This document shows, piece by piece, positions 49,107 through 60,413 of a DNA stretch of 64,000 bases (position 1 is the stretch's first letter; each line of letters starts with the position of its first letter). The position numbers and the translations under genes are program-made. The notes beneath the pieces are model-generated. The model saw nothing but the letters and a program-made list of their open reading frames with translations, was not told the origin of the DNA and made no database searches. This DNA is from Penelope pileata (Eukaryota > Chordata > Aves > Galliformes > Cracidae): NCBI GenBank assembly GCA_013396635.1, contig WBMW01003937.1, forward strand, positions 24,405 through 88,404. Reading direction: 5' to 3'.

Positions 49107-52100
49107 AATTACCTTTTGTTTCTCTTGTGGAGAAATGACTTTATAGTTTCTTTTTTTTTTTTCTTTTTTACCCTAACTAAGAAAAAAAAGTTTCAAGGGA
49201 AACATTGCGTTTCAAGGAAAATATTTGCCCTGAATTTAATTAAATCATGTTCGTGTTGCTCTTGCTTTGGCTTCTTTGCTTAATTTAACTTTTAGAGCTC
49301 TAAAACCGCTTGATGTGAAATATCTGCCTCTGTGATAAGTAGTTCACAGGCTTAGTTTAGGGAATTGCTTTTAAACAATACTGGTTCCTGCTACAAATCT
49401 CATTTTTAGAGTTTTTTGGTGCAGTTTCCCTTCAATATATATAGGAAGAAAATCATTCCATGCAATTTCTCATCTAAATGGAATATGTATCCTAGAGCTT
49501 GAGAGTATATGCTCCTTATTTTTCTTAAGTTATGAAGGACATAGGGAACTCCTCATAGACTCTCTTGTTTAGGGACAGCAATCGTTTCTGTTTGGCTTCT
49601 TAAAATGCTAGGCACAGTGGAGCTGCAGCTTTAAAGTGCAGGGACATTGCAGTAGGGTAAATAATAATTTGTATAACTTGGACTGTTTCAAATCTAACAC
49701 AGCATAGAGCTTAACATTAGAACCAAATCTATCCTCAATTCTAAATATAGTGACACTCTTAGAAGGTTTTGCTGTTCAGGAGCTCTAGTCTAAGGTGCAT
49801 GTTAGAGGTTTACATGGAGGGTGAATAGTTTGTGAGACTTGGCCTTTCTCCTGTGAGGAGTCTTATAGTATTATGCGGGAGTGATAAGAGGAAGATGGAT
49901 GTGGAATTTAATAAGGATTTGAAGATTAGTAAATTTGTTGCTGAGAGGAAAAATTATTTTGAAGTCATGAAGCTGTTACTAGATAAAGTAGAGAAATAGG
50001 CTCTGAAAAAGGGTATTGCCATTGCGTATAGTTTTCCTGGCATGTAGCTGAGACATAAAATTCACTATGACTAATGGGATTGCAACAAAACAGAATGCAG
50101 ACATTTTTCTTGTAAGTGAGGCATCTTTTGATCCTTGATCTTCCCTGAGCTGAGAGCTCGTGGTTCAAGGCTGAAAGTGAATGACATGGTCTAAAAAGAT
50201 TCTGGTCTTTGTGACTGTTGGAGGATGAATATAATATAATACCTTCATCATTGGGATGAAGGCTCATCGGGACTGCATATTTTAGTTTCATTTCACTCTT
50301 GTGATTCTAGGCAGCGCTTAAAAGGCATGTTATTTCCATCGGGTTCAATGGCAAGAGAGACCGAACTACATAGTATAGACCACTGCCTTACACTCAAAAT
50401 TTTTGTGAGAGGAACGGGAGAAAAATGTGTACTGTTTGGGAATGTTTGTTGTACCCTTTGAGGTAAATTAAACATTTTTGTTTAAAGAGATTTAATGAGC
50501 AACTCATTAGACAGAGTCCTCCTGCCAGAAGCAGTTCAACAACGAGCCTGTGAAGCCACAGCAGGAGGTGATTTCTTATATGCGATTGCACCAGCACAAA
50601 TCAAATCTTTACAAGTCAATACTGTGACGTTTCTTATCCTATCTGCAAGGAAATGTATGCTGTCTTAATGTGGAGTTGGTGTGCTTCTGACATTCCTGCT
50701 ATTACTTTCCAGCCTGGTTGTGCAAGTAGACCCTTCCATCACCAAATTGGCTGATTATCACGTAAGTCTCATTAATAATGTAGTTTAAACTGTAATATAA
50801 CCAGTTAGTAATGTCAGTCCCTTTCTCCCAGTGGCATACTCACTCCAGTGTTCTGGCCCCTAGAGTGACAGTGTTATTCAAGAAGAATGAGAGTTACAAT
50901 GGATTGCTGTGATCTTAAGTTGTTTGATGGGATGAATATGATCTTACTGATAAGAAAATGTCTTCCTTTTCAGTTTTGTGTCTAGACAGAGTTATTTAAG
51001 TACTTCTTGTAATGCGGTCTTCCTGTTTGCTTTGTCTCCATTGTTTCTTAGTTGAAGTTTTCCTACCTTCACCCCAGGAACTTCCCCAGCTCCCCATTTA
51101 CACTAAGGGCTGTCAATAACTATGTGATAAGTAGCTTTTAACATTATTGTTATTCAGAGAGCTAAGGTACAACTGCCAACAGGCAGATATAACTTGGTCA
51201 CTAGACAATTGTTACTGCAGCTACAAGAAGTTAAAACCAACCCAGACGAGTCTAGGAAAGTGCCAAGATCTGCAATGAATAGCTAATACAAAGCCTGTGG
51301 TATCTCATGATCGGAGTGGCGAGTCATATTTACTGGCTTCTATACACTGTTAGTCTAGGACTCCTCAAGAAGTGTATTAATTCATAAAAAATCTAATCAA
51401 GTCAGTCTTTCAGCTAAGAAAACATTTTCTGGATTTCTTACATTCATTTTGGTAAGTCTGTAAATTCACATCTGTTTAGTAATTTGTAAATGTCAATCAA
51501 TATTTTGCATCTTTAGGGATGTTATGAAAAATGATCAATGACCTTAACAGTAGTAAATTTTTGCATTAGCTAAAATAGGAGTGAAGATTTGGAGTTGTAT
51601 CAAATGGTCAGTTTATTTTATTTCATACAGATACGTTACGGATATATTTATATGTAGATTTGGGGGAGATTTGTCAGCGATGATACTACAGTAGTAGCTA
51701 TGAATCCAATGCAGTACCACATTAATGCCCAGTTAAGTATGGTTTGGAGGAAGACAGAGTATAGTATAGGTAACTTGTTGTTATTTGTTAATGAGATAAT
51801 AGAGCAGATGGAGATACAAATTGAAGATGTGTCACTGTGTAGAGAAAAGCAACACATTCAGCTCCAATATCACGAAGGTGGATGAGTTAGACTTGTCTGG
51901 CTTCTTTTGAAGATACGAATAACAGTACACTGTGGTTGCATTTTAGAAATTTGTTCCTACAGTTATTTCACTTGTGCTGTCATGTCTGCTAAATGCCTTT
52001 GAGTGATACAAAGAATGCTTTGAAGAAGCACTCCTTTCTTTTGAGTGTGCTGTTCATTGAACACTAGTTCTTTGTACCTCCTGCTTTTTGATGAGCTTTG

Positions 52101-55100
52101 TTCACTAGGTCTGCTTCTCCGAATTTGTCCACTAAAGGCACTTCTCAGCATTCAGTGTTACTTGTTTCCTTTCTGATACAATATACTGAGTACTAGGTGT
52201 ACCTGAATTTTTCTTTTCTTTCCTCCACCCCTCCCTCACCAGTGACTTTAAAATTACTTAAATGTACGTTCAAGATGTAGCAGCTTTCATGTAGGAAACT
52301 GCAAAATTACTCATCTAAACTGCTGAAAGTATGCATTTACTGAAATTTGAAATATGCAATCCTATCTCACCTAGAAGACTTTGTTGCGAAGCTGTTCACA
52401 AAGATGTAGGTTTTAGTTGTTTGAATAAGTGTTTGGCTTCCTTAACTTACAGTTCTAGGGTACAATCACCAGTGGTAAAAAAGTGATCCGTGGAAAAAAT
52501 GCAGAGTCATAATGTCTGGCTCTTCTAAGAATTGCCTTAATTTTCCCAATCTAAACAGATTTTTACATAGCTATTAAAGCAGAAACTTGCAGCTCAAGCA
52601 TAAACAGAGCTTTTTCAGCTGCATTTACTTTGTTGACATGCATTTATATCAAGGATTATGTTTTGTGGAAACTACAGCTCTCCTTGTTCTGCCTGGTTTT
52701 CCATACTGGATACATACCCAACGCTCCCCATTCTGATCCTTTTCCAACTATATCTTGTTAATTACCTTCTGCATGCCTTTGCTTTCTCATCAGATAGAAT
52801 CACTAAAACTGAAAAATTAGACAAAAATGTTCTTCTTTTAGATTACCTCACTAAAATATTTTGGTAATTTCTTAAATCCAGTTTATACTTTATCTCTGGC
52901 TAAGTCCTAGTGCTGGAATATATGTAAGATAGTAAATCTGGGTGCAAATACTGTACTGAATGTAATGTAAATAGGTTCAGAAGAACTGTAATTACTATAC
53001 TTGTACAGAAAAAAATTAAATTGAGCCTGTGGAACAGTATGCCTGACTGTGCTGACTGGTACCCATTGTTTGCAGTGCTAGTAACTTTATTTTTTCATAC
53101 TGAAAGAGCACTTTGTCTGCTATGGTCATGCAATTACTGCAACTTAATGTTGCCATGGTGGGGCATGCACCATGAAAGACCAGTTCAACATTTACTCTCC
53201 ATTTATGTATGTGATTACTACAACACATTATGGTGATGTCAATTTGGCACAAGTGTACATTGCAAAAAAACATTAGCAGATTTGTTAACCTTCTCAGAAT
53301 AATTGTTTTTGCAGGGAAAGCTTTTGTGAAATGTAATGATGAGATGCCTTTTACATGAGGGAATGTTACACTGAAAAGGGAAAAGTCTAGTATTTATCTC
53401 CAGCACAAGTATGTTCTCTCTGGCAGAATTTTGTGTTCTTGGAACTAGTCCTTTAGCATAACAGCCTTCATTCTTGTGCTTTCATTGATTCTGTATTCCT
53501 CAGGTAGATTATGAAATTTAAGAAAGTACTGGGGGGAAAGTTGGGGAGGTGGATTTTGATTTTTCTGTGGCAGAAGCACAACTTGTCTGAGAGGTTAGGG
53601 CATACTTCTGTGATTCATCCTTTGTCTCCCCCAAAGAGGGACAGGAAAATCCTTAAAAGATGGCATCCCACATCCCATTTTCTAAAGCAGACCAAAACAG
53701 CCTTATCTCATCACAGCAGCAGATACTTCCTTCACCGAAGTCCCAAAGAAGACCAGAGAAGGCCTCTTTTTTCCATGCTTGGCGTGTTTGTTAGCATTTT
53801 CTTTTTCACCACTGGTTTAGCAGAACATTCGTTCTAAGTCATGTTCCAGTAGCAGTTGATCTGTTTCTGTTGCTACCCAATGAAAAGGAGCACTTCAATG
53901 TCCATATTTTCTGTAATCTTTGACTAACTCTTATGCTATGTTTCTGTAGTCTCAAATCTTTCCCTTTTTGTTGATAACATAAAGCAAACAAAGTCATTCA
54001 TCCCCCATTTATGTCTTTCTGAACTTTGAGCATTTAGGCTTGTTAGTGTGCGAGAAACAGCAGGTAAACACAGATGTGATTTTTAATGCCCTTAAACTAT
54101 GTGTGTATCTGTATAACAAACAAAAAAGAGCAAACAAAAAATGTTCCTTCTTGTAACTGTTGTCTTGATTTTGCAGTAGATGCAAGGATGGATTTTATAT
54201 TCTGTGTGGGTTAACTTTATAGTTATTATTTGAATATTATTTAAATGCTGTTACTACCACTTTCTAAAACATTGGTTTTGTATGACTGAAGAAGGGAAGA
54301 AAATCTAATATATCCCTTTTTTTGGAGATCTTGAAACAAAGTGCATTCAGCTCATCTCTACCACTGGTTTGGGATTCAAGTAGCCAGAATGATTGGAAAT
54401 CACTGACTGTGTCAGTCCTTTGTGTGATTCAATATTGAGCCAATCAAAGATCATGTTCACTTGGTCCTCCAGTTCTTAGTAGGAGTCTTTAATTGCTTTT
54501 ACGAACTTCAGCCAGGCAAGCAGAACTTGTTTCCTGGGACTGACATTGTGTGTCCCTTTACATTTATTACTTCCTCTGAAACTGTAGAGGCAGTGTAGTA
54601 ATCCCAGATTGCTTTAGGCTTCTCTTGACTGATTTTCTGGGGATTTCCATAATAAAGTTATTGATTTGCTAGTCTAAATGGTAAATGCATCTGGGATGGT
54701 CAATGCGTGATCTATTCTTTAACATGATGCTGTCCTTAATGGACCTTCTTATGTTAGCACAGGGGCTTCAGTTTCCCATTAGTTGTTGGCAGCTTCACAT
54801 TAAAACATTCTCTTCACTTGGGACCAAGACATCAGATGTGAAGCACAAAATATTATTCTCATTCCAAACTCCAAGAGCAAGAGTATTAATATAGAGGGAG
54901 AAAAAGCTTGTCTTAGACTCAGCCATGTAAGTTATCATCTAGCCCTGTTTCGGGATTCTAGGTGTCCAAAGTGCTTTATGTCTCTGGAGTAGCCCCAATG
55001 GCCCTTCCCTACTTGAATATGATGTGAGTGTTGGTGCAAAAGACCGATCATAAATCCCTGCCCAGGAGAGGAAGTGAATGAGCAGGGTCTCCAGAAGCCA

Positions 55101-56109
55101 GAATAAGCAGGTCATGTTGTGGATCTCAGCTGCATTTTAATTTGGCTCTCTCCCCTGGAGATGTAGTGGAATCACTAATCTCCTGTTTATCATGCTGGAA
55201 ACACCCTCCAGTAGGTCTCCAAGGTGTGGACCATACCTCAGCTTGCTCTTTTCCTTGGTAGCATCCTGAGATGTGTGATAGAGTCAGAGAGGCCAGTTAT
55301 TCACCACATCACTGCAATCCTTACACTTTAGCAGGCACAAGAAAACTTAGTTGTTTTTGCCTCCTCTGTGGCTTTCAAAACAGTTTCCCAGCTGGTTGTC
55401 TGTAAAACTTCTGCCATCCTGAGCATCTGGTTTTGTATGTATTTATATCTAGTTTCTTTAAAACATCAGGAGGCATTCCAATTACAACGTGGCTGGATAG
55501 CTTCAAAACAAGACCGTAAGAGATCTATAAATAAGTCTGGAGCAGCTGACTGTGCCAGCCTTATATTCAAGCATCTTTTTTCACCCTGCATGTGTTGTAG
55601 AAGTCAAGATGTCCGGTAGAAAAGGTTGCCTTTAAAAAATAACAACAAAACAAAAACAAAGAAACAAAACCCAGAAAACCCAGACCCATCCTGACAATGC
55701 GGTGTTAATGCTTCTTTGTTATAACCAGACATTATTAAGCATGAATTTATGTATGTTTTATCTGAAGTTTGATGGATCAAAGAATACAAAATCTGAATGT
55801 ATAAAAGGAAAAGGCATAGGAAAGTCTAATCATCTTCACTTTCAGCCCCCAGTCCCCAACTATTTGGTGTATAAAGCTGGAATGTTAGAAAGAATGGAAT
55901 TTCAGAACAGATCAGTTTCCTGATGCAGAAAGAGGTGGGTGGTGGGAGGACACCCACTAATTTCAACATATTATTGTTCTGTGAAACTTTTAATTCCCAA
56001 GGAGAAGCCTAGGGGCTGGATTTTGCCCTCAAATACTTTCAGCAGGAAATCTTTTCTTAGGACAGAGTACCACACAGATTTCATGTTGACAGGATGCATG
56101 AGAGTGACA
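49107..56109. other. Long AT-rich stretch without genes
   Basis: About 7 kb with no gene or transposable element recognised. T-rich runs lie at 49149-49168. The segment 53020-53260 has several words that look like a weak conserved-element candidate. The 108-codon frame at 53511-53837 and the 108-codon minus-strand frame at 49965-50291 show no family features and look like chance frames. The compositionally distinct segment 54930-55350 is less AT-rich but carries no recognisable coding or repeat signal. Confidence 0.5.
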
Positions 56110-56385
56110 CAAACCGGCATCAGTTGAGGTTTAGACAGGACTCTAGGAAAAAATTTCTTTACTGTGAGGGTGTCATACACTGGAATAGGCTTCCCAGAGA
56201 GGTGGATGATGTCCCATGTCTGCCAGTGTCAAGAGATGTTTGGACAATGCCTTTGCTAATATGCATTAACGTTTAGCCCCGAAGAGGCAGTTGGACTAGA
56301 TTATCTTTGAAGGTCCCTTCCAACTCAACTATTTCTACTCTATTCCCTTCCAACTGAACTATTTCTACTCTATTCTATTCTTACT
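56110..56385 (+). mobile_element. CR1 LINE 3' end with duplicated tail
   Basis: Plus-strand CR1 3' end of an older type: 'aggtttagacaggactctag', 'ctttactgtgagggtgt', 'gaagaggcagttggactaga' and 'gaaggtcccttccaact'. The tail has a 30-bp tandem duplication: 'cccttccaactcaactattt' begins at 56315 and recurs from 56345 with one mismatch, then the element ends in 'tattctattc' repeats. Translation shows only a fragment of the ORF2 end ('FLYCEGVIHWNRLPREVDD' at about 56149-56205). Confidence 0.9.
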
Positions 56386-57498
56386 TCTATTCCTATATTT
56401 CTAGGATTATATTAAAAGCATAAGGCACAAGAATGAGTGCCATACTGTTAGCTGTACTGTTGAATCTTACAGGCTTTCTCTGTGCCCCACCCACCCCCAT
56501 GCCTCACTCATTTTTTTTTTTTTTTTTTAGATGAAAAATATCTTGGCATGGCTTGAAATCTGTGTTCAGGTGAGCTAATAGATTAACACTACAGCTCTTG
56601 TCATGTGCTTAAACATCCTTGTTTTACTTAGAGGATGTAGCTGTGTAACCAGTTCAGCTGTGCTGTGCCAGGAGGTGGTGCTGAGCATGCAGGTGCACAC
56701 AAGTGAAATATACTCCCTTATAGCCTGACCCAAAAACTTGCACATGTTCCCAAATACCTTTTTACTTATTTCAGCAAACCTCCATTCTGGAGTGTGTTTC
56801 TGTGGAACAGTTGATGGGAGATAATTGTCAGAGAGAATCTTCTTTCCTCTCCACAATACTTGTAAAACAGGATGTGCTGAAAATGCAACCTCATGTGGAC
56901 AGACTGAATTTTCTTATTTCTGGCTATTCATATCCAATCTCAGTACTGCTAAATTTCTGTAAAGAATTCTTCCATTATATTTAATCTAATAGACCTCATA
57001 TTAACACTTTTTTTTTGAAATGTTATCTGTCTGTTTAAAAATTAAGAAAACAGTATGCACCCTCCTCAAAACCTGAAATCTACAGACTTTATGACATCTT
57101 TAACAAGAAACAGGGAAGTGGATGAGGGAAGTGTTCAGAAAAGTAAAATGAAGTCATTAAGAAGCTGTGTGCTTCAGCAGTCAACAGATTTCAGTTATTC
57201 TAGTGATATTAATGAAATACTTATTGTATAATTAACAGTCAAGTCAGTTAACCTCTCCAAGACTTTCTATTTCATATAGAAATTAGAGTATTTAACCATT
57301 TTATTGTTTTAACCTTTATTACTTAAGGATGGTATGAGGGGCAGGAAACTATTGATATATGAATAGATATCCTTAGGGTCCTTACTAGTTCTTCCTCATT
57401 CACAATACCAAGGTCCGAATATAGGATCATTGTAGGCTCCTTACATTATGACTGCAGCAGAGCAGCAAGAAATAAAAATTATTGTAGATGATATTTTA
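56386..57498. other. AT-rich unique DNA, no gene seen
   Basis: No gene or repeat recognised except a 20-bp-class T run at 56511-56528. The final TA (57497-57498) is the likely mariner target. Confidence 0.55.
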
Positions 57499-57712
57499 CA
57501 AGGGCTGCTCCAAAAGTACTGCCTCCAATTTTATGATGTTGGCCCACAATGGCTGAGGTGGATGTTAGTGTTGGTGGGATGGCAGCAGTGGCTGAGTACA
57601 GCAAAGGAGTGGCATCGAATTCCTCCATGTGGAAACAATGGCACCCATTGACACTCACTGACTTTTGCTGAATGTTTCTGGAGACCGAACAGTGGATGTG
57701 GGTGCAGTGAGG
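57499..57712 (+). mobile_element. Mariner copy C, 5' part only
   Basis: The plus-strand 5' part of the same mariner family. It starts at TA (57497-57498) with 'caagggctgctccaaaagta', then 'gatgttggcccac', and the transposase N-terminal remnant 'IEFLHVETMAPIDTH' (about 57613-57657) followed by 'LLNVSGDRTVDVGAVR' (to about 57711). Similarity stops near 57712. The C-terminal part and right terminus are missing. This copy keeps the N-terminal helix-turn-helix frame better than copies A and B do. Confidence 0.85.
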
Positions 57713-58871
57713 CTAGTATTGTAGTGTTCTTGAAGAACAGCAATTAAACCAGTGGAAAACTGCATGATTTGCTAGTATTCTTAATCAGCACCTATACTGG
57801 TATCCAATCTTTGTCTGATTGTTTTCAAGCAGTTAACTCCTTAACCAACTGAATGTTCATGCATAATTAGGCTCATTATGTTCAGGCAGTTGAAAGTTCA
57901 ATACACAAAGAGAAGGAGGATAGCAATTATCTTCCTAAAATCCTTTACACAAGCCACAGGAGGCGTTTGTGCTCAAGACTGGGGTCTTAGATAATTTGTA
58001 TCATCAACATGGTTTTGTTTTTAGCTTCCTAATGTGCTTTGAAAAAAAAAAAAAGCACCATGGAAATGACTGAAGTCAATTTTTATGTTAATCCTCAGAC
58101 TGCTATGAGTAGGAGTAGGAGATGAATGTGATTTCAAACTTTCAGCAAATGAAACTCAAGCAGTTTAAATCCTGAGCTCTGAAAATGCAAGACAACTGCT
58201 TATTCCACATAGTCATTAAAACCAGATCCTAGCATATCCCAAAGATTAAAAATGAACCTTTTTATAGAAAATAAGTTTGCAGCTAAGACAAAGAAAGCAC
58301 AGTGGCTGTAGTAATGTTTTCTTTCTTCGTTAAGAACAGCTAATATCACAACCAGTAATTTCACATACTTTTTAAAGAGTATCCTTGTTTTCTGGAATTT
58401 GTGCAGGTCAAAGAGGCAAAATCCCACTGGCCTTGGTTGCTCAAAACTGTTCATATTAGTGAAAAGTTTGCCTCAGGAAGGACTGAAGGAAAGTTGTATT
58501 TGAATCAGTGTGAAAATCAAATTCACAGGATTTTTTGATGACAAAGGTGCAAATGTTTTATTTTTTCTTTTTTAATTCAGCCTGCCTTCTAGGCAGAGGT
58601 TTGTTCACTGATTATCAAAAATTTTATACAAGGTAGAAGACCATCAGTAACAGTGCAGTGTTTTCCAGAACACTGCCTAGGTTGGGAGTTGCTAGAACTG
58701 TATTAGACAGGTTACCCTTTCATGGATTTGAGATGCTTGGACTTGACTCAATGAGAACCTAATGAAACTCAGTTTCAACAGAGAGCTCAAATCTAAAAAG
58801 AAAATGAAAGAGACCAAAATCCAAAGTCTGATTTTTTTGTTAACATGTCTCTGTAATCTCTTCTACAAGAA
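57713..58871. other. AT-rich unique DNA, no gene seen
   Basis: Nothing recognisable; an A13-type run lies at 58042-58054. Confidence 0.55.
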
Positions 58872-59066
58872 TGTTACTGTTTGAGCCGGCAGGCCTGAAA
58901 AATACCACACAGNTATGCCTTCTGGCTGCTTTTCTGAGGAAAAAAATAACACCTGGCAGTGTTGAACACAGCCAAGGACATATCAGTTGTGTTTCTCTTC
59001 TGGGAACAAAACATAGCTTCATACCAGACACTGTGAGAGAAGTAACTTCTGTTAGAAACTAAGACA
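58872..59066 (+). repeat. Rearranged ERVL-type LTR: internal deletion plus 32-bp inversion
   Basis: Same subfamily as 11396-11917. The first 41 bp (58872-58912, 'tgttactgtttgagcc...ccacacag') match the LTR start. An N follows at 58913. The sequence then resumes at the equivalent of 11765 ('tatgcc'), so about 330 bp are missing. Bases 58949-58980 are the exact reverse complement of 11800-11831 and occupy the same position between matching flanks. The last 86 bp (58981-59066) differ from 11832-11917 at only three positions and end 'aagaca'. The other family copies (near 2320 and 33395) have the same orientation as 11396, so this copy is the altered one. No matching target duplication was seen. 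The open frame at 58871-59062 is a by-product. Confidence 0.85.
58949..58980 (-). repeat. In-place 32-bp micro-inversion inside LTR
   Basis: The 32 bases starting 'acacctggcagtgttgaaca' are the perfect reverse complement of 11800-11831 in the intact sister LTR. Left flank ('gaggaaaaaaata' versus 'gaggaacaaaatg') and right flank ('tatcagttgtg' versus 'tatcagttttg') align directly, so nothing was gained or lost in length. Confidence 0.88.
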
Positions 59067-60327
59067 CGTGGGGATTCCCTTCTTTTCCAAAGCTTTTTTG
59101 GTTTCACATTCAGTGCCAGCTGTGTTTGCTAGGGAGAAAATTCACAAGGGCAAAAATACCTTCTCAGAATCATTTGAGGAGGTGCCCCAACATCTATAGA
59201 AAGAGAATTTCAGTTCTGAATTTGGAAAAAAAAAAAAAAAAAACCTTTCCCATTTCTTTCCCCATAAGAAAGATCCATCTGAAATTATTTCCTTGCTTAA
59301 AGCTTGTTAGCATGTTCTCCATTTTACATGACAGTTTCCAGCATTGTCTGTGGCTAACACAAATGTGGTGAGAATGCAAATTACCCCGTGTTCTCAGGCA
59401 AAAAGGCACTGTCAAAGATTGAGTTGTCAAAAGAAACTGTTAAGACATGTTGATAAGTAAATTCACAACAATCTAGTGACCAGATGGTGCTCATAAGAAA
59501 CTTGAAAGAATTAATCATTTCATTTTGTACACTGGTAGCAAAAATGTCTTCTATATTAAATGAAGATACTTTTACTGAGGAGTTTCAGAATAATTGTAAT
59601 TTTCTTAAACTTTTTGTCAAAATGGTATTAAAAGTGTTGGGCCAGATGATTCAGAATGAAGTTTCTTGGTTCAAACATTGTGATGGTAGTTTAGAGTGCC
59701 TGCCTGAGTACAAGTGGAACCTAAGCTTGGCTGGGGAAAAGTACAAGTAGAACCTAAGCTTGGCTGGGGAAACAGTCAATGACAGCTGCATCCTTCTTTC
59801 ATTACTGTCTCTTCTTGTTTAATCCAAACCTTCTTTTCTTTCTTGTCTTTCCTATTGAGGATGTACCCTTGTGAATGATGCAAAGCATCATCTTGTGACA
59901 TAATCTGGTCAAGTGTTTGGCTGTATAGGAGACTTAAACATAATTAAAATATGAAATAAAAGAATTAAAGCAGACTGCAGTTGTCTAAGGAGTATGTTGA
60001 AGAACATATTTTGGTATTTTCTAAGTTATTCTTATGAACCCCAATCTTGATTTCAGAACAGCTATGTTTCTTATCTTGAAGGATCCTAAAGAATTCACTG
60101 TTTTATATGTCAGATCACAGCTTAGAAGGCTAAGACTTCATACTTCAACACGGTTTTGTTTTCATTTTTAAAATATTTTAAGATGCGTGAAACAATGGCT
60201 TGAAAGTCTTACTACAGTGATTTGCATGCTTACTAGTTAAGTTAGTCTCTTACTGAGCTTGATGCTGTATGCTATTATATATGCCAGAGCTTACGCACAC
60301 GTGAGAGCTTTTGTCAGCTTGCACTGT
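59067..60327. other. AT-rich unique DNA, no gene seen
   Basis: Holds an A18-class run at 59225-59242 and a 33-bp tandem duplication at 59708-59773. No gene or transposable element recognised. Confidence 0.55.
59708..59773 (+). repeat. 33-bp tandem duplication (two units)
   Basis: The unit beginning 'gtacaagtggaacctaagct' (59708-59740) is repeated at 59741-59773 with about two mismatches. The second copy reads 'gtacaagtagaacc'. Confidence 0.9.
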
Positions 60328-60413
60328 GGTGGTTGGCAACCCTGCCCACAGCAGGGGGATTGGAAGTAGATGATCTTTGAGGTCCCTTTGAACCCATGTC
60401 ATTCTATGATTTT
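60328..60413 (+). mobile_element. CR1 LINE 3' tail fragment
   Basis: Plus-strand CR1 3' UTR: 'ggttggcaaccctgccc', 'cagggggattggaagtagat', 'gatctttgaggtcccttt' and the tail 'cattctatgat' followed by a T run. Only the last ~85 bp are present. Confidence 0.88.

Noticed and set aside
51640..51890. Possible mitochondrial insertion or membrane-protein exon (minus-strand frame with 'NWALMWYCIGFIATTVVSS')
   Set aside because: The hydrophobic run looked gene-like, but I could not match it to any bird mitochondrial gene or to a nuclear family I know, and no splice structure is evident.
53511..53837. 108-codon open frame on the plus strand
   Set aside because: No recognisable domain and no repeat or splice context; length is compatible with chance in 64 kb.
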